A stretch of 17,625 bases of DNA from contig JAHJFH010000116.1 of assembly GCA_018824925.1 (NCBI GenBank), positions 1 through 17,625 of the forward strand, given 5' to 3'. Under the pieces are notes generated by a model that had not been told where the DNA came from, did no database searches, and saw nothing but the letters and a program-made list of their open reading frames with translations. This document shows positions 8,301 through 15,116 of the stretch, in pieces. Made by a program: the position numbers and the translations under genes. Each line of letters opens with the position of its first letter. The stretch's first letter is position 1. This DNA is from Thermoplasmatota archaeon (GTDB lineage: Archaea > Thermoplasmatota > E2 > DHVEG-1).

Positions 8301-10247
8301 TTATTGTTTTGTTTTCATAAATGCAAGTGTACCACCTGCAAGCATGATATCTCGTTGTCGATCTGAAAGGGTTGCTTTTACCTCAAATTCAGATCCTTTG
8401 GTTTTATTTTTTACCATGATTTTTTCTTTCTTTTTGAGATGTATTCGAATATTGGGTATTTCTAGTTGATCACCTTGATCAATGGTATCATAATCTGCAT
8501 CTTTTGCAAAGGTAAGTGGGATGATACCAAAGTTAATGAGATTTGCAGTGTGAATGCGTTCAAATGTTTTGGCAATTACGGCTTTGACGCCCATGTACAT
8601 CGGGCATAGTGCGGCATGTTCTCGTGAGGATCCTTGACCGTAGCTTTCACCCCCAACGATGATATTGTGCTTCCCAGTTTGTTTGATTTTTGTTGCTCGT
8701 TCGAAAAAGCTTGGGTCCACGACCTCAAATAAAAATTCGGAATATTTTGGGACGTTTGATCGATATTTCATTTTACTTCCTGCAGGGATTATATGATCGG
8801 TAGTAATTTTGTCTCCGACTTTAATAGTAACCTCTCCCGTTATTGTGTCAACCATGGGATCACTTGCGGGTGGGTCACCGATATTGGGGCCTCGAGCTAT
8901 CTTGATTTTTTCGGAGTTTTTTGGTGGATAAATGAACAGGCTGTCATCGATAAAAAATTTGTTTGGCATTTTTATTTGGGGATATGTAATCCCAATTTTT
9001 TCTAAATCACGTGGATCCGTTATTTTTCCTGTAATTATTGCTGCTGCTGCAGTCTCTGGACTGACGAGATATACTTGGGCGCTTTTTGTTCCTGATCGGC
9101 CAAGGAAGTTTCTATTACTAGTCCGTAAAGAAATCGCATCACTCTTTGGTGATTGGCTGTTACCAATGCAAAAACCACAGGCTGATTCCGCTAGACGTGC
9201 ACCAGCAGTTATAATATCATTGAGTGCGCCTTTGAGTGCAATATTTTGGATTACTTGGCGTGACCCGGGTGCGATTACAAAACTGACTTGTGGATGAGCG
9301 ACTTTTCCTTTTAGGATATGGGCAACGGTCATGAGGTCTTTAAATGATGAATTTGTACAACTTCCGATACATACTTGATCGACATCCATGCCCTCGAGTT
9401 CTCTGACTTTCTTTATATTACCAGGACTATGTGGATAGGCGGTTAAGGGCTCTATCTCACAGAGATTTACTGTGATTTCCTTTTCGTAGGTTGCATTTGG
9501 ATCAGCTTTTAGTTCCACCCAGTCTTTTTCTCGACACTGTGCTTTTAAAAATGTTTTTGTTATGCTATCACTGGGGAATACAGATGTGGTGACGCCACAT
9601 TCAGCACCCATATTGGTAATGGTTGCTCGTTCAGGGACTGAGAGTGTTTTTACTCCCTCTCCACTATATTCAAAAACACATCCAACATTGCCTTTTGTCG
9701 TAAATAATTCAAGCATTTTAAGAACAACATCTTTTGCAGCAACCCATGGTTGGAGTTTTCCTGTGAGGTTTACTTTGATGACCTTAGGACAGGTAAGGTA
9801 AAATGGACCATCAGCCATAGCCACTGCGACATCAAGCCCTCCGGCACCAATTGCGATCATTCCGATACCGCCCCCGGTTGGTGTATGCGAGTCACTTCCA
9901 AGGAGGGTTTTTCCTGGTTTGCCGAAACGTTCAAGATGAACCTGATGGCAGATTCCATTACCGGCACGTGAAAAAATTATCCCATATTTTGCGGCAACTG
10001 ATTGGAGGTATTTATGATCATCAGCGTTTTCAAAACCAATTTGTACAGTGTTATGATCAACGTAGCTGACAGATAATTCGGTTTTTATGCTGTCAACACC
10101 CATGGCCTCAAATTGAAGGTATGCCATTGTCCCTGTGGCATCTTGTGTGAGGGTTTGATCTATTTTAATACCAATTTCTTCGCCGGGAATATATTTACCC
10201 TCGACAAGATGTTTTTCCAGAATTTTTTGCACTATATTTTTTCCCAT
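8301..10247 (-). CDS. acn: Aconitate hydratase, compact Aquifex-type
   Basis: A 648-residue aconitase, shorter than mitochondrial or AcnA enzymes (~750-900) and close to the Aquifex-type subfamily (~650). It interconverts citrate and isocitrate with a [4Fe-4S] cluster. Cluster ligands are Cys297 (SCTNSS), Cys357 and Cys360 (CGFCIG). Substrate motifs include GSDSHTPTGGG (117-127), GSRQ (328-331) and the swivel-domain SYGQGSSREH (535-544), preceded by ITTDHIIPAGSKM (481-493). The start is ATG at 10247 with a strong GGGGAGG at 10257-10263. It is the first gene of the operon acn-aclB-aclA-icd, so it joins the lyase and IDH reactions. Homoaconitase/LeuC is unlikely, because the large and swivel domains are fused and ACL/IDH genes follow. 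Confidence 0.95.
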   Translation of the reverse strand: MGKNIVQKILEKHLVEGKYIPGEEIGIKIDQTLTQDATGTMAYLQFEAMGVDSIKTELSVSYVDHNTVQIGFENADDHKYLQSVAAKYGIIFSRAGNGICHQVHLERFGKPGKTLLGSDSHTPTGGGIGMIAIGAGGLDVAVAMADGPFYLTCPKVIKVNLTGKLQPWVAAKDVVLKMLELFTTKGNVGCVFEYSGEGVKTLSVPERATITNMGAECGVTTSVFPSDSITKTFLKAQCREKDWVELKADPNATYEKEITVNLCEIEPLTAYPHSPGNIKKVRELEGMDVDQVCIGSCTNSSFKDLMTVAHILKGKVAHPQVSFVIAPGSRQVIQNIALKGALNDIITAGARLAESACGFCIGNSQSPKSDAISLRTSNRNFLGRSGTKSAQVYLVSPETAAAAIITGKITDPRDLEKIGITYPQIKMPNKFFIDDSLFIYPPKNSEKIKIARGPNIGDPPASDPMVDTITGEVTIKVGDKITTDHIIPAGSKMKYRSNVPKYSEFLFEVVDPSFFERATKIKQTGKHNIIVGGESYGQGSSREHAALCPMYMGVKAVIAKTFERIHTANLINFGIIPLTFAKDADYDTIDQGDQLEIPNIRIHLKKKEKIMVKNKTKGSEFEVKATLSDRQRDIMLAGGTLAFMKTKQ

Positions 10248-10260
10248 AGAATCTGACCTC

Positions 10261-10278
10261 CCCAGTATATATAGTGGG
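10261..10278. promoter_or_regulatory. 18-bp near-palindrome upstream of aconitase (candidate operator)
   Basis: CCCAGTATATATAGTGGG is palindromic except for one mismatched pair (the G/G at positions 5 and 14). It abuts and partly overlaps the aconitase ribosome binding site (10257-10263). A TATA box at 10266-10273 would put the transcript start inside the aconitase start codon, so an operator around the start of transcription is the more natural reading. The binding protein is unknown. Confidence 0.4.
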
Positions 10279-10282
10279 TATT

Positions 10283-10342
10283 AGGTAAATAAAGAATTAC
10301 TACTTAAATATTAGTTTGAAATAAGGACAAAAATTCTTATAC
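10283..10342. promoter_or_regulatory. Divergent promoter region of the citrate operon and RAM-domain gene
   Basis: This is the AT-rich part of the divergent intergenic region. CTTAAATATTAG at 10302-10313 could act as a TATA element in both directions, with starts near 10280 (minus) and 10333 (plus). Further candidates are TTTATTTA (minus, 10284-10291) and TTATAC (plus, 10337-10342). A 7-bp inverted repeat, AAGAATT (10292-10298) and AATTCTT (10332-10338), frames the shared element. Which elements are used cannot be decided from sequence. Confidence 0.4.
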
Positions 10343-10396
10343 TACCTGACTTTACACTATGTGACCCAGAGTAATGGAGTTGGGGGAAAAAACGCT

Positions 10397-11092
10397 ATGA
10401 TGTTGATTGTACGAATGTTTCCAAGAATGGATATAAATAAGGTGTGGGACTACGTTGAGAAAGATTTAGTGAAATCAGAGGCAACCAAATATGTTACTCC
10501 GTTATATGCAACTCAAACAGAAGGTATGATGAGTGTCGGTGTCATATTTGATGTAAAAGATCCTGATAATATTGCTCATTTTCTTGTTGATCATCTCGCA
10601 AACTATGATGAAGTACATCATACTAAGACTGTGTCGTTGATGAAACCAACGTTTTTCCCGATACCAAAAAAACGTCCGCATAATGCACAAAGATATGTTA
10701 TCCGTATATACACCCATGCACGAAATTACCGGCAAATCTATGATTATCTGGTCAATTATAAGTATCCCTTCAATCTCTTTCCAGTCTATGTAACCTATTC
10801 ATTAGGAGATGAGGATATCATACTTAACATCGGATCAGATTCATTTGAAACGGTAAACACGTTTGTTCGAGAAAAACTCCGAAGTTTAGAGGGCGCTGAT
10901 ACAGTTACCATTCATCCAGTAATCAAAGCAAAACGATTTGCATCTCTCGAAGAATTAATCAAATTACAGACCCAACACCTTACCGAAAAAGGAAAGAAAG
11001 TTCCTGCAAGTGATCAAGATAAGGATTTCGATTGGGTAGAGGATTTTGAATTCTACGCGATGTTAACTGGGGCATTCCGACGCGATCTCTAA
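10397..11092 (+). CDS. Tandem RAM (Lrp/AsnC ligand-binding-like) domain protein without HTH
   Basis: The protein is 231 residues from ATG 10397; a GTG at 10361 would add 12 residues. I prefer the ATG because it lies directly before the first beta strand and has G-rich GGAG/GGGGGA sequence upstream, but this is not certain. Two similar ~85-residue units (about 1-88 and 98-180) fit the beta-alpha-beta-beta-alpha-beta RAM pattern. Each begins with an IVR/VIR strand, and the second ends with EGADTVTIHPVIKAKRF, close to the usual RAM finish. A charged tail follows. No winged-helix or other DNA-binding domain is visible, so it is not a conventional Lrp regulator. RAM domains usually bind amino acids. 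Its divergent position next to the 2-oxoglutarate/citrate operon suggests a metabolite sensor or a partner that modulates an Lrp-type regulator, which is inference. It is co-located only with the citrate operon; the next gene is convergent. Confidence 0.7.
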   Translation: MMLIVRMFPRMDINKVWDYVEKDLVKSEATKYVTPLYATQTEGMMSVGVIFDVKDPDNIAHFLVDHLANYDEVHHTKTVSLMKPTFFPIPKKRPHNAQRYVIRIYTHARNYRQIYDYLVNYKYPFNLFPVYVTYSLGDEDIILNIGSDSFETVNTFVREKLRSLEGADTVTIHPVIKAKRFASLEELIKLQTQHLTEKGKKVPASDQDKDFDWVEDFEFYAMLTGAFRRDL

Positions 11093-11124
11093 AAAAAAAA
11101 CCAAAATATTCCCCCTTTTTTTTT
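11091..11124. terminator. A10/T9 bidirectional terminator
   Basis: A run of ten A (11091-11100) directly after the stop of the RAM gene and a run of nine T (11116-11124) overlapping the stop of the convergent thiol-redox gene flank a 15-base spacer. Each transcript therefore ends in a U tract (T9 for the plus strand, the complement of A10 for the minus strand). The two runs could also pair as an A-U stem. Confidence 0.6.
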
Positions 11125-12349
11125 ATTTTTCAGTATTAGATTCTTTTAATGTAGTACGTTTTTTTGTAAAAATGGATATAGTTACTGTGAGAAATATACT
11201 CAGTGCGAGTAGGAGTATTGGCACTATTACGTTTTCTAAAATCTGATAATCGATAATAAATATCAGTCCAAATGAAAAAATCATAATACCTGAAATCAAC
11301 TTTAGTTGTCGTCCACCCCATTCACTTAATTTCATTTTCCCAAGGGTAAAAATGAAGACCAAAAGAATAATGATTAATGGGATAACATAGACTATGTTAT
11401 AGAGTAAAATATACAGATAATATTCTGATACGGACAGGTTGTATGTATTGAGTTGATTGGTGAAAACAAGGGGAAACCCCAGGGTGCAGAGGAGTTCATA
11501 GAAATTCACTGTGATTGCTAATACTATGGTTCCTGAGAGTATTGCAGGAAGATAGGTTGTTTTTACCAAATTTCTCATTTTCTTAAATATCATTGGTTTT
11601 TTACTTTCAGGGATGCTAAGAGAGGGACCTGATTTATAGAAGAAAAAATCTTTGATATTGATAAAACCAATCGTCAAGGCTATCAAACCTGCTATAAGTG
11701 ATACCGCAGCGATATGTTGTGATGTTATCATGATGGAGTTAAACAAGATGAATATGAAAAGAAAATAAAATAGTCCGGAAAAGAAAATGAATATACCACC
11801 CACCAGTAACATTCTGCGTCGGGAGTGCACATAAAGCAGTATATTAAGAAGAAAGATTAAAATAAAAAAGGAACAGGGATTAAAACTATCTAAGGCACCT
11901 AACGTTATTGTCAACACGGGTAGGGATAAAGCGGAGGTATTTATTGCACCAATAAATGGGATATAAATAATGCTTTCATTAAATTCTTCTTCGATGGTAA
12001 GGTTTTTTATAATAGCAGTTATGATTGTATCAATCGTATCAAATGTTAGGTTCTGGGCTGGGATTTTTATTTCATTATTAATAACAGCTGAGGGATACGT
12101 AAGTCGATGATTCAGCATTTCCTCCCGATAATACAGATTCGTGCTGATTTCCTTGTAGTTAACCGTGATGTTCTCACCATACTTGAGTGCTAGCGGCTGC
12201 ATGACCTCCTCAGTGGCTTTTTCACAGCTTCCACAAGCCTCTGAATAATAATAATCAACAATAATTGGTTCATAGGCAAGAACGGTACCCACTACACCGC
12301 TCATTAGCATGACTAATAGCATAAAATAGACAATACGCTGAATTCTCAT
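11123..12349 (-). CDS. Membrane thiol-disulfide protein: thioredoxin-like domain plus DsbD/CcdA-like membrane domain
   Basis: A 408-residue protein. Residues 1-25 are a signal/anchor segment. Residues ~27-120 form a thioredoxin-like domain with CGSC at 39-42 and a later Tyr-Pro (85-86) as the cis-proline candidate. The rest has about seven membrane segments (near 143-172, 180-205, 212-231, 265-284, 311-336, 349-367, 371-393). NPC with Cys159 in the first segment matches the Pro-Cys of CcdA/DsbD, and Cys288 is the likely partner cysteine. Positive loops (RRR near 177-179, the Lys-rich 250-263, and the Lys-rich C-terminus) place the thioredoxin domain outside. The likely role is relaying reducing power from the cytoplasm to extracytoplasmic thiols. 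Here the thioredoxin domain is N-terminal, whereas in classical DsbD the thioredoxin-like domain is C-terminal. It is the last gene of the E1-like/MoaD-like operon, with ATG directly after the upstream stop. Confidence 0.75.
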   Translation of the reverse strand: MRIQRIVYFMLLVMLMSGVVGTVLAYEPIIVDYYYSEACGSCEKATEEVMQPLALKYGENITVNYKEISTNLYYREEMLNHRLTYPSAVINNEIKIPAQNLTFDTIDTIITAIIKNLTIEEEFNESIIYIPFIGAINTSALSLPVLTITLGALDSFNPCSFFILIFLLNILLYVHSRRRMLLVGGIFIFFSGLFYFLFIFILFNSIMITSQHIAAVSLIAGLIALTIGFINIKDFFFYKSGPSLSIPESKKPMIFKKMRNLVKTTYLPAILSGTIVLAITVNFYELLCTLGFPLVFTNQLNTYNLSVSEYYLYILLYNIVYVIPLIIILLVFIFTLGKMKLSEWGGRQLKLISGIMIFSFGLIFIIDYQILENVIVPILLLALSIFLTVTISIFTKKRTTLKESNTEK

Positions 12350-12598
12350 TTACCCTCCAGAGACAAGCGGTGGCGCGATGCTAATACTATCGGTTTTATG
12401 TATAGGTGTATCAGGAGAAACATAGGAATGGTTTTTGGTAACCATCATCCGTGATTTATCTTTAGCTACCTCAGGATATTGATGAATAAACGTATCGATC
12501 ACATGCCAAATCGTTGCATTATCAGGGATAGTAATTTTTAGTTGTGATGATCCAGCAAGGGTTTTGTAGCGTCCATGGAGAGTTATGGTAAGATGCAT
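12350..12598 (-). CDS. MoaD/ThiS-family ubiquitin-like sulfur carrier (SAMP-like)
   Basis: An 82-residue beta-grasp protein ending in SGG, the C-terminal Gly-Gly required for adenylation and thiocarboxylation. The order is right for MoaD/ThiS: an N-terminal strand (MHLTITLHGRYK), a helix (TIWHVIDTFIHQYP) and a final PPLVSGG. It follows an E1-like gene after six bases, and an E1-like enzyme is the expected activator. Candidate roles are molybdopterin or thiamine sulfur carriage, tRNA thiolation, or protein modification (archaeal SAMP). No molybdopterin or thiamine gene is in the window, so I do not assign one. The codons for the terminal Gly-Gly (GGA GGG) also form the only Shine-Dalgarno-like sequence for the next gene. 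Confidence 0.85.
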   Translation of the reverse strand: MHLTITLHGRYKTLAGSSQLKITIPDNATIWHVIDTFIHQYPEVAKDKSRMMVTKNHSYVSPDTPIHKTDSISIAPPLVSGG

Positions 12599-12604
12599 AT
12601 GTAC

Positions 12605-13342
12605 TCACTTTTTAAGATATGAAAACTGCTGTTTACAACATATAGGACAATCAGGATTTTTCTGAATGTCAAGGTGATCTATCTGCTGCGTCCAAAGATT
12701 ATAGATAATAAGCTTTGGTGAAAGAGTTCCAAGTAGAATTTTCAATGCTTCTGAACATTGTATCGCCGCAACTGCTGCTGGCAGATGACCTATAACAGGG
12801 ATATTCGTTTCAGATGGTTGTGAAAGCGTTGGATGCACACAGGAAAAACAGGGACCAGACGCAGGTATAATTGCTAGTATCATCCCTATGGTACTATAAA
12901 CACCAGCATACACCCAGGGTATGTGATGTTTCACCGATAGCTCATTAACTAAATAGCGCGTAGGGATATTATCAGTTCCATCAAGAATAATATTACAGGA
13001 TGCCAATAGCTGTTCTGTATTCGGGGCGGTAAGACGTGTTGTATGTGCATGAATCTTCAAACGAGGATTTATGGCTAGAAGATGTTTTGAAAGAGTCGTG
13101 GTCTTAGGTGTACCAATATCTTTTTCAGTATACAATGCAGTTCGATGAAGATTACTCAGTTCAACACAATCATCATCAATTATGGTAAGTGTTTGAACAC
13201 CCATTCGAACAAAAAAATCTGCGAGATGACTCCCCAATCCACCACAACCAATAATTCCGACATGATTACTCTCAAGGATCTTTTGCCCGTTTTCACCAAA
13301 TTCTGGAACCGTAAGTTGGCGAATAAACCGATTATTCATCAT
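12605..13342 (-). CDS. E1-like adenylyltransferase, ThiF/MoeB/HesA family
   Basis: A 245-residue single-domain E1-like protein, normal for ThiF/MoeB. Landmarks: nucleotide loop GCGGLG (32-37), IIDDDCVELSNLHR (54-67) with the ATP-contacting Asn64/Arg67, Lys80, and DGTDN (121-125). The structural zinc pairs are Cys165/Cys168 and Cys232/Cys235. It should adenylate the C-terminal Gly of the MoaD-like protein six bases downstream. In MoeB and ThiF the conserved cysteine lies shortly before the last helix; by eye that region here (176-186, SETNIPVIG) has no cysteine. MoeB can adenylate MoaD without it, so adenylation may be intact while any thioester step is not. The ATG at 13342 is followed by another ATG. 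The ribosome binding site is weak, and a TATA-like element lies at 13393-13402. Confidence 0.87.
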   Translation of the reverse strand: MMNNRFIRQLTVPEFGENGQKILESNHVGIIGCGGLGSHLADFFVRMGVQTLTIIDDDCVELSNLHRTALYTEKDIGTPKTTTLSKHLLAINPRLKIHAHTTRLTAPNTEQLLASCNIILDGTDNIPTRYLVNELSVKHHIPWVYAGVYSTIGMILAIIPASGPCFSCVHPTLSQPSETNIPVIGHLPAAVAAIQCSEALKILLGTLSPKLIIYNLWTQQIDHLDIQKNPDCPICCKQQFSYLKK

Positions 13343-13392
13343 GAATATTCCGTCAAAAGTATATGATTTATCGTGGTCTGAATAAGAAGGTG

Positions 13393-13402
13393 TTTATATA
13401 AG
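13393..13402 (-). promoter_or_regulatory. TATA-box candidate for the E1-like operon
   Basis: On the minus strand this reads CTTATATAAA. It is centred about 55 bases upstream of the E1-like ATG, which predicts a transcript start near 13372 and a leader of about 30 bases. Confidence 0.5.
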
Positions 13403-13420
13403 AATTGGCAGCACCTCATT

Positions 13421-13446
13421 AAAAATCATAAAAAAAAAGGAAAAAA
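13421..13446 (-). terminator. U-tract terminator of the secreted CPYC protein gene
   Basis: On the minus strand, just after the stop at 13452, the transcript would contain six U, two C, nine U and a further run of five U. No convincing hairpin accompanies it, which fits archaeal U-tract termination. Confidence 0.5.
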
Positions 13447-13451
13447 TGGGA

Positions 13452-14330
13452 TTAAACCAAAAGATCTATCTTATCCCAAAAAAGGCTTAGTAATCGGAAT
13501 AATGGTCGTTGTATGAAAAACCTATAGCTGGTCATATCAACTGTAGGTAATGCTGCGCTACATTCAACAGCCTTGTCGGTTTGAGCATCAAACACGGTCG
13601 CAATGACCATTGTGTTTTCTTTTGTAATATCACCAAATCCGTGAAGGGCGCCAATCCAAGTACGGCTAAAGGTATAGGTATCAGCTAACATCTGTGGATG
13701 TGATTTTGGTACTGCTAAAGCCTTATCAATTGGAATATGGAGTAAACCAAAATGATAGGGATCTCCCATTGCATCATCCCATCGCGCCTCAGGTTCTACA
13801 ATATATACCCGGAGATGGCCATTATATTCTTCAGCTTCATTATTGGTGACAGTGACAGAGATTTTGAGGATAGCAGGTCCCTGCCATTTTACATCAATAT
13901 TAATATCTAAATCAGGGACTGTACGTTGTCCAGCAGTTTCGATGACATTCCTATAGACTGTATCATCATCTTGTTTTCCAAGGATGGTATTGTATTTTCC
14001 ATCAAAAAAAACCACTGGTACAACAGATACACCTAATTCCTGCACTCGAGGATATATTTTCGAATTTTTATCAGCGACGAGAGAAACATAATAAAATGGG
14101 TAATCACCGCTATCATATATACCAAATAATTGACTTGATGCAGCGGGGCAGTATGGACAAGTGGTGGTGGTTGCATATTCTGCAAAGACCGTGTGGGTGA
14201 ATTCAAGATTATTTATGGGTTGTGGGTGGATGGTTTGTCGCGTTGCTTGTTGTGTAGTTATGGTTGCTGTTGTAAGCGGTAGGGTAAGAAGCAGCGTTAT
14301 TAATCCGAGTATAACATATCTATTTATCAT
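13452..14330 (-). CDS. Secreted thioredoxin-fold protein with CPYC motif (Omp28-related-like)
   Basis: A 292-residue protein with a short basic start and a hydrophobic signal segment (about 5-22). The thioredoxin-fold core follows: VFAEYATTTTCPYCP has the redox motif CPYC at 58-61, and VVPVVFFDGKY (103-113) carries the expected cis-Pro105 strand. The second half (~130-270) is beta-rich and resembles the C-terminal part of Omp28-related proteins, which also occur in archaea. The C-terminus (about 268-292) is amphipathic/hydrophobic and might aid membrane association. It probably acts outside the membrane in thiol exchange or disulfide handling; the substrate is unknown. The DsbD-like protein in the downstream operon is a plausible reductant (inference). 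The start is ATG at 14330 with AAAGGGAA upstream. Confidence 0.7.
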   Translation of the reverse strand: MINRYVILGLITLLLTLPLTTATITTQQATRQTIHPQPINNLEFTHTVFAEYATTTTCPYCPAASSQLFGIYDSGDYPFYYVSLVADKNSKIYPRVQELGVSVVPVVFFDGKYNTILGKQDDDTVYRNVIETAGQRTVPDLDINIDVKWQGPAILKISVTVTNNEAEEYNGHLRVYIVEPEARWDDAMGDPYHFGLLHIPIDKALAVPKSHPQMLADTYTFSRTWIGALHGFGDITKENTMVIATVFDAQTDKAVECSAALPTVDMTSYRFFIQRPLFRLLSLFWDKIDLLV

Positions 14331-14369
14331 AAAATTTCCCTTTGTTATTAATGCAATTTTTATGGATTA

Positions 14370-14384
14370 CTTTATATTTAAAGT
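14370..14384 (-). promoter_or_regulatory. TATA-box candidate for the secreted CPYC gene
   Basis: On the minus strand this reads CTTTAAATATAAAGT, an almost ideal TATA element and partly palindromic. It is centred about 47 bases upstream of the ATG at 14330, which predicts a short leader of about 20 bases. It touches the stop codon of the upstream acyltransferase gene, so the CPYC gene likely has its own promoter. Confidence 0.55.
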
Positions 14385-15094
14385 TATTGTTGGTTTGGCT
14401 GATTCAATCGAAGCGGCTTAACAGGAACACCGCCATAGATTGTATTTCCGGAAAGATGCTGATTTTTAGGAACAAGGCCTCCGGCAGCAACAACGGTGTT
14501 ATCTTCTAACACTGCACCAGGCATAATGATAGCACCTGCCCCGATTACACAATTATTACCAACCTGTACACGATTCATTTCTATAGTTTGTTTTTCCATG
14601 TTATGAATATGTCCATACACAATTGCATATTCACCCATGGTAACATTGTCTCCAAATTCGGTGAGACAGGGATCTTTGATAACGCCTCCAACAAGAGTAT
14701 TAGTGCCAATTTTCATACCGAGAAGACGATAATAGGTGTTCTTCATGTTGCCAAGGGGAAACATTTCAAGGAGTTTTCGCATCGGTGTATAAAGCGTGCA
14801 GATTATCATCCATCGGTAAAACATTGGATTTGTAAGAGAGTATGGATATATCCCTAGTTGATAGGTTATTTTAAAGAGTTTAATAAACCCTCCAGAAATG
14901 AGAAGTTCAGATATGTAGAGAATACCAGCTGCGATATAGAGAATAAAGGGAAGTAATAGAAAATGCCACCAGTTAGTGAAGGGAATAAAGTGGATAAATA
15001 TCCAACCTAAAATCGCTAGGGGAAAAACACCACAGCTGAATACAAGAAAAGCGATAAATGGTATAAGTGGTGCTCTTAATGATCGTTTAGACAT
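14384..15094 (-). CDS. Membrane-anchored left-handed beta-helix (hexapeptide) acyltransferase-like protein
   Basis: A 236-residue protein from ATG 15094; a TTG at 15100 would add two residues. Two N-terminal membrane segments (about 9-35 and 43-67) precede a linker and a hexapeptide-repeat domain from about 128 on. Seen there are IGTNTLVGGVIKDP, FGDNVTMGEYAIVYGHIH with histidines that may be catalytic, VGNNCVIGAGAIIMPGAVLEDN, and a final VPKNQHLSGNTIYGGVPVKP typical of the WbbJ-type acetyltransferase superfamily. It probably acylates an envelope polysaccharide, lipid or small molecule at the inner face of the membrane; the substrate is unknown. There is no ribosome binding site. A TATA-like element about 28 bases upstream of the ATG suggests a leaderless mRNA. 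The neighbouring surface-protein gene is consistent with an envelope role. Confidence 0.75.
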   Translation of the reverse strand: MSKRSLRAPLIPFIAFLVFSCGVFPLAILGWIFIHFIPFTNWWHFLLLPFILYIAAGILYISELLISGGFIKLFKITYQLGIYPYSLTNPMFYRWMIICTLYTPMRKLLEMFPLGNMKNTYYRLLGMKIGTNTLVGGVIKDPCLTEFGDNVTMGEYAIVYGHIHNMEKQTIEMNRVQVGNNCVIGAGAIIMPGAVLEDNTVVAAGGLVPKNQHLSGNTIYGGVPVKPLRLNQPNQQ

Positions 15095-15116
15095 CGACAA
15101 TTGTGATGGTTTTACA

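Noticed and set aside
8932..9297. A 121-codon plus-strand open frame
   Set aside because: It is antisense to aconitase with no supporting signals.
10266..10273. TATATATA as the TATA box of the citrate operon
   Set aside because: It would place the transcript start inside the start codon and leave the strong GGGGAGG outside the mRNA; an operator reading with the TATA element further upstream fits better.
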